Assembly: GCA_963844565.1 (NCBI GenBank) | Contig: CAWJON010000002.1 | Span: 868,001 to 932,000 of the forward strand | Source: JAFEDN01 sp963844565 | Lineage (GTDB): Bacteria > Pseudomonadota > Gammaproteobacteria > Coxiellales > Coxiellaceae | Length of the DNA stretch: 64,000 nt | Direction: 5' to 3' | Part shown: piece after piece, positions 8,480-16,038 of the stretch | Layout: each line of letters opens with the position of its first letter | Position numbering within the stretch: the stretch's first letter is position 1 | Program-made: the position numbers and the translations under genes | The notes under the pieces: generated by a model | Told to the model about the DNA's origin: nothing | The model's input: only the letters and a program-made list of their open reading frames with translations | Databases searched by the model: none

Positions 8480-8890
8480 TTAATTTTTGCCCTCGTCTTC
8501 GACGGTAATATTGCGAATATCTGCAGGAATATCCATGTTTTTCAATAATTCCATGGTTTTACTTTGGGTGGTTTTTTGGATTTTCTCGCTTAAATCTTTC
8601 CAAGCTTCGCGTAAACGAAATTCAAATTCTTTTTGACTGAATTTTCCAGCAGCGTCAGCAAATGCGCGAGGACTTATTTTGATGTCTTCAAAATTATAAG
8701 TAGCAGTCATGATGATTTCGACAGTTTCATCATGAGATTTGCCACTTATTTTTAATTCGCCTAAGCGTGTATAAGTTTCCTGCATTTGATTTTGCATGGC
8801 GACAATACTGTTTTTAATTTCTGTCAACAAAGTATTTTCATCCATCTGCGGCATCCCTTCCCGGGTCATTGGCATATTTGAATTCTTCAT
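8480..8890 (-). CDS. Diverged YbaB/EbfC-like protein in the dnaX-recR gap
   Basis: A 136-aa product read from Met 8890, which has AGAGGAAA about 5 bp upstream; an earlier in-frame Met at 8938 would overlap the dnaX end by 17 bp. No close family is recognised by eye. The order helix, strand (SGKSHDETVEIIMTATYNFEDIKISPRAF) and helix (KEFEFRLREAWKDLSEKIQKTTQSKTMELL) mirrors the YbaB fold, including a G-K-S-x-x-E-T-V-x-I-x-x-T strand and an acidic 'DIKISP' turn. A Met-rich N-terminus (MKNSNMPMTREGMPQMDEN) is added. Position between dnaX and recR, where ybaB normally sits, supports the assignment. A YbaB paralogue is inferred, perhaps forming heterodimers with it. Confidence 0.6.
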   Translation of the reverse strand: MKNSNMPMTREGMPQMDENTLLTEIKNSIVAMQNQMQETYTRLGELKISGKSHDETVEIIMTATYNFEDIKISPRAFADAAGKFSQKEFEFRLREAWKDLSEKIQKTTQSKTMELLKNMDIPADIRNITVEDEGKN

Positions 8891-8921
8891 AGCATTTTCC
8901 TCTTGTGTGTTGTTAAATTTT

Positions 8922-10349
8922 CTATTTTGCGTCGACACTGGATTTTACCAGAGTTGCGTCAAAGGCTTGCATCATCTTTTTTATGATGGGATCATTCAAA
9001 ATCGTTTGTTCAGCAATTTTTTGCTGTAATTCTTTATCAAGTCGATTTCGGTCAGCTGGAGTTTCTATTCCTGATGCCTCAATGCTAACTTCCACCGTCA
9101 TCGGCTTATGCATATATTTGCTCAAGGATTCACGAATTCGATCAATGTGTTTTTGATTCAACAAAGGTTGTTTTGAAGCGTGTAAGAGTAAATGTAGATG
9201 CTGATCAGTAAGCGATTTTAATCCGCAATGCTCGGCGAGCGCTTTGGTACCGCCATCTAGCTGCAAATGATTGATCAAATCCTTCCAAGAGTGTTCAGTC
9301 TTTTGAGTCATGGTATTAGGCGGGGAATCACTTATTTTTTCTTGTGGTGTAAAAGCGAGCATTTTTAATAAAGCCATTTCAAAACCAATTTGTGGAGAAG
9401 GGGACCAGGGTAAATCTCGTTGACCTAATAAACCAATTTGATAATAAAGCTGAACATCTTCTCGACTTATTGTTTTCGCAAATGGAATGAGTCGTTCGTC
9501 AATGGCTTGAGAGGGCATTTGGGGAGTTGCTTGTAAAATAGCAATTTGATGCAACAAGGATAAAAAATCCGCCAATGCTCGATGAAAGTCTGCGCCTTGT
9601 TCAGCCAGTTTATTGACACCTTCAATAATTTTATTGGCGTCAGGTTGAGAGAGGGCGTCCAGTAATTCATAAAGCGTTTTTGTGTCTATGGCGCCGAGCA
9701 TGGTTTTCACATCTTCGGTTAGGACTTTACCATCGCCATAAGCAATGCTTTGATCTAACAAACTTAAGGCGTCACGCATACTGCCTTCTGCCGCCTTTGC
9801 TAATAATTGAGTTGCGGCAGGTTCGTAGGCGATACCTTCTTGGGTTAATACATGTTGTAAATGCTGATGAATTTGTTCAGCAGGCATGGCTAATAAGTGA
9901 AATTGTAAGCAGCGGGATAAAACGGTTGCTGGAAGTCGTTGTGGATCAGTGGTTGCCAATAAGAATTTGATATGCGGCGGTGGTTCTTCCAAAGTTTTTA
10001 ACAGCGCATTAAAACTATGACGAGACAGCATATGGACTTCATCGATAAGATAAATTTTAAAACGGCCTTTGGTGGGTGAATACTGCACATTATCTAGCAG
10101 TTCACGCGTGTCTTCAACCTTAGTGCGAGAAGCAGCATCAACTTCAATTAAGTCGATAAAACGACCTGCTTCAATTTCTTTGCAAGATTGGCAAGTGGCG
10201 CAAGGCTCAGCGGTGACGCCGGTCTCACAATTCAAACATTTAGCAAGAAGACGGGCAATAGTGGTTTTGCCAACGCCTCGGGTGCCGGTAAACAGGTACG
10301 CATGATGTAAATAATTTTGTTTTAAAGCATTCGTTAATGCACGCACCAC
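8922..10349 (-). CDS. dnaX: DNA polymerase III subunit gamma/tau, N-terminus cut off by an in-frame UAG
   Basis: DnaX is the clamp-loader ATPase that links polymerases at the fork. The frame shows Walker A GTRGVGKTT, a four-Cys zinc module (CLNC ... CATCQSC), Walker B LIDEVHMLS and sensor-1 ATTDPQRLPATVLSRCLQFH. It is open from 8922 to an internal stop at 10389-10391; the first usable in-frame start after it is GTG 10349 (VRALTNALKQN...), giving 475 aa. That start has no good ribosome-binding site and drops the conserved ARKWRPQRFADVVGQEH segment. The full family-like frame would begin at GTG 10421 and be ~500 aa. No slippery-site frameshift for gamma was identified. Sequencing error, readthrough or internal initiation are all possible. 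Confidence 0.9.
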   Translation of the reverse strand: MVRALTNALKQNYLHHAYLFTGTRGVGKTTIARLLAKCLNCETGVTAEPCATCQSCKEIEAGRFIDLIEVDAASRTKVEDTRELLDNVQYSPTKGRFKIYLIDEVHMLSRHSFNALLKTLEEPPPHIKFLLATTDPQRLPATVLSRCLQFHLLAMPAEQIHQHLQHVLTQEGIAYEPAATQLLAKAAEGSMRDALSLLDQSIAYGDGKVLTEDVKTMLGAIDTKTLYELLDALSQPDANKIIEGVNKLAEQGADFHRALADFLSLLHQIAILQATPQMPSQAIDERLIPFAKTISREDVQLYYQIGLLGQRDLPWSPSPQIGFEMALLKMLAFTPQEKISDSPPNTMTQKTEHSWKDLINHLQLDGGTKALAEHCGLKSLTDQHLHLLLHASKQPLLNQKHIDRIRESLSKYMHKPMTVEVSIEASGIETPADRNRLDKELQQKIAEQTILNDPIIKKMMQAFDATLVKSSVDAK

Positions 10350-10421
10350 ATGGGTTTGCCAGACGACGTCTGCAAATCGTTGGGGACGCTATTTGCGCGC
10401 TAATACAAGATGGTATTTCAC
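10350..10421 (-). other. dnaX: Conserved DnaX N-terminus interrupted by a UAG codon
   Basis: In frame with dnaX these 24 codons read VKYHLVLARK, stop, RPQRFADVVWQTHV. The family consensus is SYQVLARKWRPQRFADVVGQEHV, so the conserved Trp codon TGG has become TAG (complement of 10389-10391). The following Gly is Trp (GGG to TGG type change) and Glu is Thr. GTG at 10421 is the likely original start; it lies 29 bp after the 4.5S RNA gene. Confidence 0.8.
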
Positions 10422-10450
10422 CGATATAGTTTTCCACTTTGAAGTAGGAT

Positions 10451-10559
<109 letters not shown>

Positions 10560-10562
10560 ACT

Positions 10563-10655
10563 TGGCGGAGAGAGAGGGATTCGAACCCTCGGTACGTCTT
10601 TTGGACGCACACACGCTTTCCAGGCGAGCCCCTTCAGCCACTCGGGCACCTCTCC
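10563..10655 (-). tRNA. tRNA-Ser (GGA)
   Basis: On the minus strand the sequence starts GGAGAGGTGCCCGAGTGGC and folds as a class II tRNA with a long variable arm. The anticodon loop reads CTGGAAA, anticodon GGA, decoding UCC/UCU. The T arm is GGTTCGAATCC. The acceptor pairs GGAGAG with CTCTCC and the terminal CCA is encoded (complement of 10563-10565). It sits immediately upstream of ffs. Confidence 0.95.
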
Positions 10656-10788
10656 TTAATTCAGCCTAAGATTATAACATTTTTTTCGCCTAAGAGGTAG
10701 GAAATAATAACCAATGACGAGTATTTTGTTTTATGGCAAAATGAATCGGATTTGATAAATGTTAAACAGGTAGAAGGAGAAATTGAAT

Positions 10789-11451
10789 ATGCCAAATATA
10801 CTAAAAGCAGGTCTGGTCGGTCTAGGCCTTTTTCAGGTGGGGCAAGCCATTGAAAATGTATCGGTCGTTAATAAAACCTCACCCTTTATCTTCCCTCCTG
10901 TGGATCAAGCTTCTCCCACCAATTCATCTTTGGGTTGCACTGACCCGGCTACCACCGATTATTGTGTGCATGAATGGATTAGCGATCCTGACAACAACTG
11001 CCCAACGCCGAATGAAGAATGTATTACTGAGTGTTTTACTGCCTTGGGTTGTTGCGAAGATGGTAGCACCGAAACTAAATTCAATGATTGTCCGCCTGAT
11101 TCTGGTGATGATCTGGCGAAAAAATTCTTTATTAGCGAAGGGGTAATAGCAGGAGCCGGTTTGCTGGGGGTTTTATACAATTGGCGTAAACAAAGACCTA
11201 ATTTCCAGCCTAATGAAAGCAAGGTGAGTATCAGTTGTATCATGGCCGGCGCTTTGGGAATTTTAGCCACTGCTTTGGGAAAAATATATCCTAATTTTGG
11301 AATTGTTACTGGTTCTACGCTTTCAATGGGCTTTGGATTTTTTACAACTTATACTTGTTTAAAGAAAGCTGCGGTGAATAACAATCCACTTCAACAACCT
11401 TTAAATGCTGACCACGGTGATAATAATGGCGTGAATCATGATATGGCATAA
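10789..11451 (+). CDS. Unknown membrane protein with Cys-rich N-terminal domain
   Basis: No family recognised. The 220-aa protein is read from ATG 10789, which has GAAGGAGA well placed upstream. It has a short hydrophobic start (ILKAGLVGLGLFQVGQA), then an exposed-looking segment with eight cysteines between residues 50 and 101 (Cys 50, 59, 71, 78, 82, 88, 89, 101). Three hydrophobic segments follow: around 112-131 (SEGVIAGAGLLGVLY), a second with CIMAGALGILATAL, and a third with GIVTGSTLSMGFGFF. An Asn/Asp-rich tail ends it. Even Cys number and location after an N-terminal signal suggest a disulfide-bonded periplasmic domain. It stands alone between divergent transcripts and could be an envelope or secreted effector-like protein; that is inference. 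Confidence 0.7.
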   Translation: MPNILKAGLVGLGLFQVGQAIENVSVVNKTSPFIFPPVDQASPTNSSLGCTDPATTDYCVHEWISDPDNNCPTPNEECITECFTALGCCEDGSTETKFNDCPPDSGDDLAKKFFISEGVIAGAGLLGVLYNWRKQRPNFQPNESKVSISCIMAGALGILATALGKIYPNFGIVTGSTLSMGFGFFTTYTCLKKAAVNNNPLQQPLNADHGDNNGVNHDMA

Positions 11452-11467
11452 AGAACACAATATGTTA

Positions 11468-12601
11468 TTAAGAACTTAAGAGCGTTTTTAAGATTTCATT
11501 ATAAATCAAGCTTAATTGAATTAAGTCGTCAACTGGAACGTGTTCGTTGATCTGATGGATGGTTTGGTTGACCACGCCTAATTCCACAATTTCGCATCCC
11601 AGTCTAGCGATAAATCGACCATCCGAGGTGCCGCCGATGGTGTTAGGCTTGGTTTCGCGAGCGCAAATTTTTAGAATTGATTGTTTACAGGCTTCTGCCA
11701 ATTTGCCTGGGGGACTAAAAAAAGGTTGTCCGCCGATCATCCAATCAATTTTATATTTTAAATCATGCTCATCCAGAATTTTTTGAACGCGTTGCTTTAA
11801 ATTCTCTGAAGGGCTTGCCGGAGAAAAACGAAAATTAAAACGTGCGGTTAACGCCCCGGGTATTACATTAGAAGCACCGGTGTCGGCTTGGATATTGTAT
11901 ATTTGAAATGAAGTGGGGGAGAAAAACTCATCGCCATTATCCCAGGTTACGCGCGTTAGTTCATCTAAAACTTTAAAACTGCGATGAATAGGATTATCAG
12001 CTAAATGAGGGTAGGCAATATGGCCTTGTTTGCCAATTACTTGTAAAAATCCATGTAATGAACCGCGGCGACCGACTTTAATTGCATCGCCCAAGACATC
12101 TTGGCTGCTGGCTTCACCGATTAAACACCAATCCAATTTAATGGCTTGTTTTTGGATATATTCCACCAAACGAATGGTGCCGTCGACGCCTTCACCTTCT
12201 TCATCACTGGTGATCATAAATCCAATTGAACCTTTATGTTCGGGATATTGGTTGATAAATTGTTGGCAAGCGATGATCATGGCGGCCAAAGCGCCTTTCA
12301 TATCTGCTGCACCGCGGCCAAATAAATTGTTTTCACGAACAGTCGCCGAAAAGGGTGGGGATACCCATTTTTCCAATGGTCCTGACGGTACGACATCGGT
12401 ATGGCCTGAGAAAGCGAGTAGAGGTCCTTCAGCACCTCGTCGCGCCCAAAAATTTTTAACCTTGCCGGAAGATACATCTTCTATAACAAAACCCATCTCT
12501 TGCAAATATTTTTTTAAAATTTCTTGGCAACCATTATCGTTAGGGGTAATGGATTCTTGGTTAATTAAACGTTTAGCCAGTTCTAAAACTTCTTTTGACA
12601 T
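11468..12601 (-). CDS. dapE: Succinyl-diaminopimelate desuccinylase
   Basis: DapE hydrolyses N-succinyl-LL-2,6-diaminopimelate to LL-DAP and succinate in lysine and peptidoglycan precursor synthesis. The 377-aa length matches the family. Metal-binding blocks of the M20 dizinc peptidases are intact: FSGHTDVVPSG, FGRGAADMKGALAAM, TSDEEGEGVDGT, and the C-terminal GGTSDGRFIA and INEHVPVDDL. It is the second gene of a dapD-dapE pair on the minus strand, with 5 bp between them. Enzymatic residues all appear present. Confidence 0.96.
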   Translation of the reverse strand: MSKEVLELAKRLINQESITPNDNGCQEILKKYLQEMGFVIEDVSSGKVKNFWARRGAEGPLLAFSGHTDVVPSGPLEKWVSPPFSATVRENNLFGRGAADMKGALAAMIIACQQFINQYPEHKGSIGFMITSDEEGEGVDGTIRLVEYIQKQAIKLDWCLIGEASSQDVLGDAIKVGRRGSLHGFLQVIGKQGHIAYPHLADNPIHRSFKVLDELTRVTWDNGDEFFSPTSFQIYNIQADTGASNVIPGALTARFNFRFSPASPSENLKQRVQKILDEHDLKYKIDWMIGGQPFFSPPGKLAEACKQSILKICARETKPNTIGGTSDGRFIARLGCEIVELGVVNQTIHQINEHVPVDDLIQLSLIYNEILKTLLSS

Positions 12602-12606
12602 AGCGG

Positions 12607-13431
12607 TTACTCAATCGTTCGTAAAATTTCATTCAATGAGACTTTTTGCCGGGTTTTATCATCCACTTCTTTGACGATGATGACGGCATAGCGGCCATAA
12701 CTACCGTCAGCTGAGGGAAGTGTACCGGGTATCACCACTGAGCCGGCAGGTACCCGGCCATAAATTATTTTTTTCGTTTGTCGATGATAAATGGGCGTGC
12801 TTTGTCCGATAAATACACCCATCGAGATTACGGCGCCTTCTTCAACAATCACACCCTCAACAATTTCAGAGCGTGCGCCGATGAAGCAGTTGTCTTCAAT
12901 GATGGTGGGATTGGCTTGGAGTGGTTCTAATACGCCGCCAATGCCAGCGCCTCCAGAAAGATGCACATTTTTGCCAATTTGAGCACAGGAACCAATGCCC
13001 GCCCACGTATCCACCATTGTTCCACTATCCACATAGGCCCCAATATTCACAAAACTGGGCATTAAAATAACGTTTTTGGCGATATAGGCGCCTTTGCGTA
13101 CACAAGCACCCGGCACAACGCGCATACCTGCTTGTTTAAAGTCATCTGCCGAATAGTGGGTGAATTTTGAAGGAATTTTATCAAAAAAACGGGTGAACTC
13201 TGCTTCGATAACTTGATTTTCTTGGATCTTGAAAGACAATAAAATAGCCTGTTTAGCCCATTGATTGATTGCCCAGGCGCCATTTTTTTTCTCAGCAATT
13301 CGTAGTTGTCCACTATCCAACAAACTTAAGGTTTCAGTAACTGCTTGCTGAATCTGTACTGGAATATTACCGAGTTGTAATTGCTCCCGTTGGGCGTAAG
13401 CATTTTCAATGGTGGTTTGTAATTTATGCAT
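12607..13431 (-). CDS. dapD: Tetrahydrodipicolinate N-succinyltransferase
   Basis: DapD succinylates tetrahydrodipicolinate in the succinylase branch of DAP/lysine synthesis. The 274-aa length is exact for the family. The N-terminal helical region is followed by left-handed beta-helix hexapeptide repeats (for example VRKGAYIAKNVILMPSFVNIGAYVDSGTMVDTWAGIGSCAQIGKNVHLSGGAGIGG), with family-specific PTIIEDNCFIGARSEIVEGVIVEEGAVISMG. It is followed directly by dapE. An AT-rich 124-bp gap separates it from the divergent gene at 13556, presumably holding promoters for both. Confidence 0.96.
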   Translation of the reverse strand: MHKLQTTIENAYAQREQLQLGNIPVQIQQAVTETLSLLDSGQLRIAEKKNGAWAINQWAKQAILLSFKIQENQVIEAEFTRFFDKIPSKFTHYSADDFKQAGMRVVPGACVRKGAYIAKNVILMPSFVNIGAYVDSGTMVDTWAGIGSCAQIGKNVHLSGGAGIGGVLEPLQANPTIIEDNCFIGARSEIVEGVIVEEGAVISMGVFIGQSTPIYHRQTKKIIYGRVPAGSVVIPGTLPSADGSYGRYAVIIVKEVDDKTRQKVSLNEILRTIE

Positions 13432-13555
13432 TATGCTTTCCTCATCAATTGTAATTTTAGACTATATTATATCACCTTCTAATTTTTGCAAAATTTAATC
13501 CATTCGTACGGTTTCGGCTTTATTTTAGATAAAATCTCCAATAGAATAGGAGATT

Positions 13556-14986
13556 GTGCTTAATGACAGTAAATTAAAAGATCAAGATTCTTCTGCCCAA
13601 CTTAAATTACTGGCAGCACACGAAGTTAAAAATTTAAAAACGACAATTATCACTTTTTTCCAAAATACTCCTCTAACTCCTACAGAAGATATACGCTTCA
13701 CTGCAATGAAAGGAAAAGCGCCAAAATTTTTTTTGCAAGATGCTCAATATCTTCTCGATCTATTGAATAAACGCAAAAAAAATAAAGTAGTTTTTTATCA
13801 CATCTCACAATCATTTGGTGGATCCCTCTTTGGGCTCATCTGTGGTTTTTATGAAGTTTATAACCCAGATCAACTTTCACCCTTTTATAAGAATTTACTG
13901 TTTATTGGATTGCTTGGAGGGGCAACCTTCGGTAGTTACCATTTCTATCATTCCCGGAATTTTTGCCCAGACAATCCCACAAAAAAAGTTACTCTACAGA
14001 TCACTCGACTCCAAGAGTTATTAGATCCACCTCAATTAAAGCAGAAAATCGGCAACACTGAAACTAAAAACCAGATTCCTCCAAAAAAAGTGGATGCAAA
14101 GCTTCAAAAAATACAGCAAGGAATGCGAAGCAGAAAAAAACCCGAAAATGCTTGTTCTAGTCTTATATCCTATTTTCAGTGGTTAGCAACTTGTTTATTG
14201 AGTAAAGCATTTAGCATCCAGAAAACTTCTCAACAATCCTCCGATCAAATTGAATTGAATACCTCTCTCAAAATCTTTGACAGAGAAAAAGGTTCCAGTA
14301 TAATTTCACCGGAAAAGAAGTCGTCAATACTAAAAAAAAGACGACCACCTGCTGTCGCACAACCTACATTAGATTCCAAAAAGAAACTAGGATCCATAAA
14401 GACATTTAATCCCTTTGAAGCATTGGACAGCGATAACAGCAGCAATAAACCTTCACCACAAACGCAAAAAAAATCGACCAATCCTGCCATATCAACAATA
14501 TCTCAGGAAAAAAAGCTCGCTGTAGAAAATCTATCCAAACCACCTCTAGTATTAACCCCAAAACAACTCATGAGCATTCCTGTATCAGACAGTAATACAA
14601 ACAACCAAACCACACCACACGCCCAAGAGTGTAAAGACACAGTTGAGCAAGAAATTAAAATGACGGAATTGCAATCATCAGAAAGATTAATTGCGGAAAA
14701 CAAAACCATACATTATCAATTAATGGAATCTAAGAAACAAACACTGCAATTACAGGAACAGCTCACGACACTCTCTAGAACGTTCACGGCCCTGATGTAT
14801 GCTCTTAGGACAATAGGTCTCTATCCCACTTGGCTGAATACTCGTGCAGGATCTACTCTCCATTTTATGACAAACTATTCTTTTTGGAGTCAACCTACAC
14901 AGTCAGTATCTACGTGGTCTACCACCACTATGGCGCCTCCTGCCCCAGAAGGTTTTCCGCCTACTCTACCTTTATTTGAACTTTAA
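13556..14986 (+). CDS. Unknown membrane protein with Lys/Ser/Pro-rich middle and C-terminal coiled coil
   Basis: No family recognised. GTG 13556 is preceded by AATAGGAGA, giving 476 aa. Residues ~75-135 carry two hydrophobic segments (FGGSLFGLICGFYEVY and NLLFIGLLGGATFGSYHFY), consistent with a membrane hairpin. The middle (~150-350) is rich in Lys, Ser, Gln and Pro and looks disordered. Residues ~360-415 form a heptad-like stretch (ERLIAENKTIHYQLMESKKQ and following) predicted as a coiled coil, and the tail is Ser/Thr/Pro-rich. A membrane hairpin plus coiled coil resembles secreted vacuole-membrane effectors of intracellular bacteria, but this is only architectural likeness. Confidence 0.65.
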   Translation: MLNDSKLKDQDSSAQLKLLAAHEVKNLKTTIITFFQNTPLTPTEDIRFTAMKGKAPKFFLQDAQYLLDLLNKRKKNKVVFYHISQSFGGSLFGLICGFYEVYNPDQLSPFYKNLLFIGLLGGATFGSYHFYHSRNFCPDNPTKKVTLQITRLQELLDPPQLKQKIGNTETKNQIPPKKVDAKLQKIQQGMRSRKKPENACSSLISYFQWLATCLLSKAFSIQKTSQQSSDQIELNTSLKIFDREKGSSIISPEKKSSILKKRRPPAVAQPTLDSKKKLGSIKTFNPFEALDSDNSSNKPSPQTQKKSTNPAISTISQEKKLAVENLSKPPLVLTPKQLMSIPVSDSNTNNQTTPHAQECKDTVEQEIKMTELQSSERLIAENKTIHYQLMESKKQTLQLQEQLTTLSRTFTALMYALRTIGLYPTWLNTRAGSTLHFMTNYSFWSQPTQSVSTWSTTTMAPPAPEGFPPTLPLFEL

Positions 14987-15073
14987 TTAAAAAATGTTTC
15001 CTGAATAGAATTGCCATGAAAGGGATGGCTAATTGACCAATTGGTTTTGGTTCAGTATGATATCGGGTTCTAT

Positions 15074-15147
15074 CGGGGTATAGCGCAGTCTGGTAGCGCG
15101 CCTGCTTTGGGAGCAGGATGTCGGGGGTTCAAATCCCTCTACCCCGA
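15074..15147 (+). tRNA. tRNA-Pro (TGG)
   Basis: Starts CGGGGTATAGCGCAG and ends CCCCGA. The anticodon stem-loop CCTGC-TTTGGGA-GCAGG gives anticodon TGG. The T arm is GGGGGTTCAAATCCC. No CCA is encoded. It is the first of three tRNA genes spaced 41 and 27 bp apart, probably one transcript. Confidence 0.95.
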
Positions 15148-15188
15148 ATATTTAACTGAAAAACCCTTGGTTGAAAACAATAAATTGA

Positions 15189-15262
15189 GCGCCTGTAGCT
15201 CATTTGGATAGAGCATCGGCCTTCTAAGCCGAGGGTAACAGGTTCGAATCCTGCCAGGCGCA
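15189..15262 (+). tRNA. tRNA-Arg (TCT)
   Basis: Starts GCGCCTGTAGCTCAT and ends CAGGCGCA; the acceptor pairs GCGCCTG with CAGGCGC. Anticodon loop CTTCTAA gives TCT, decoding AGA/AGG. The T arm is CAGGTTCGAATCCTG. No CCA is encoded. Middle gene of the Pro-Arg-His cluster. Confidence 0.95.
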
Positions 15263-15290
15263 CGTTATTTAATGATTGACTGATTGAATG

Positions 15291-15363
15291 GTGGGCGTAG
15301 CTCAGTTGGTAGAGCCCCGGATTGTGATTCCGGTTGTCGTGGGTTCGAGCCCCATCGTTCACC
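15291..15363 (+). tRNA. tRNA-His (GTG)
   Basis: Starts GTGGGCGTAGCTCAG; the anticodon loop TTGTGAT gives GTG. The base before it (G at 15290) can supply the G-1 that is characteristic of tRNA-His, opposite C at 15363. The T arm is GTGGGTTCGAGCCCCAT. No full CCA is encoded. Last of the cluster. Confidence 0.94.
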
Positions 15364-15365
15364 CA

Positions 15366-15385
15366 CCCCGTTTTGGAAATGGGGG
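15366..15385 (+). terminator. Possible weak terminator after the tRNA cluster
   Basis: CCCCGTTT, loop TGG, then AAATGGGG makes an 8-bp stem with one G-T pair directly after tRNA-His. It is followed by TTAAATAAAAA rather than a T-run, so termination strength is doubtful. Confidence 0.3.
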
Positions 15386-15449
15386 TTAAATAAAAATGGG
15401 CTAGTAGATGGTATTTAAAAGAGCTCAGATTTTAATGATATAATAGTTA

Positions 15450-15540
15450 GCAAAGCCTATTGAAATAGCATGGCCTTGATTAAACGCTGATATTAATCCT
15501 GGATCCTGGAAAATGCTGCGCATTTTCCAGGATGACAAAG
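15450..15540 (+). repeat. REP-like repeat, unit 1
   Basis: Begins GCCTATTGAAATAG, contains ATATTAATCCTGGAT, then an 11-bp perfect hairpin (CTGGAAAATGC, loop TGC, GCATTTTCCAG) and GATGACAAAG. Related units with the same flanks but other hairpins are at 42452-42515 (inverted) and within 60258-60470. Confidence 0.7.
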
Positions 15541-15553
15541 AGGGGATTGAAAC

Positions 15554-15868
15554 TTAACGTACTTTCACCGTTGTTGGTGAAACGGACGTTGAATGTGGCC
15601 TATCTGTCGGGGGAGTTTGTGCTGCTGTAATTTCTCGCCGACGAGCAACGGTAGCAGGATCAGAAAATACACCTAAAGCAGCAGGGCGTGCTGCGGGTTT
15701 TTTTGCGGCGTGTAATCTTCTTAGATCTCTTTCAAAGTCAGCAGCTAATTCCTGATCTGTCAACTTAGACTTACCGATGCCGTGTTTTTCTGCAGCTTTC
15801 TCGAATTCCTCAGCTGTGGGCATCCTCTTATCTGAAAATAAGTTTGCACTGATGGGTGATTTTTTCAT
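15554..15868 (-). CDS. Small unknown protein, 104 aa
   Basis: No family recognised. ATG 15868 has AGGAGA eight bases upstream. The product is hydrophilic, with a helical N-terminal half (PTAEEFEKAAEKHGIG and DQELAADFERDLRRLHAAKK) and a Pro/Ala/Thr-rich, probably disordered C-terminal half ending PTTVKVR. It has no signal peptide or membrane segment. It lies alone between the tRNA cluster and the divergent 685-aa gene; the two share an AT-rich intergenic region, and both look like lineage-specific accessory genes. The good ribosome-binding site and sensible composition favour a real gene. Confidence 0.6.
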   Translation of the reverse strand: MKKSPISANLFSDKRMPTAEEFEKAAEKHGIGKSKLTDQELAADFERDLRRLHAAKKPAARPAALGVFSDPATVARRREITAAQTPPTDRPHSTSVSPTTVKVR

Positions 15869-16038
15869 GATACATCTCCTATAGTAAGAAATTGATTGAT
15901 TTTTAATCAGCTCGAATGTAGAATAACCTTTTGCACCAGCATTGTATTATATACAACTATACCACGCAAGCTATCATAAATATACTAATCAATTTTTAAT
16001 GATAATTTAACTATTAATAGAAAACTAGGAATAACACT

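Noticed and set aside
10389..10391. UAG in dnaX as evidence of stop-codon reassignment
   Set aside because: UAG terminates nfeD (59454-59456) and ompH (28149) in this window in positions that match family ends, so a general reassignment is unlikely.
15129..15362. 77-aa open frame on the minus strand
   Set aside because: It covers tRNA-Arg and tRNA-His genes; it is a frame read through tRNA sequence.
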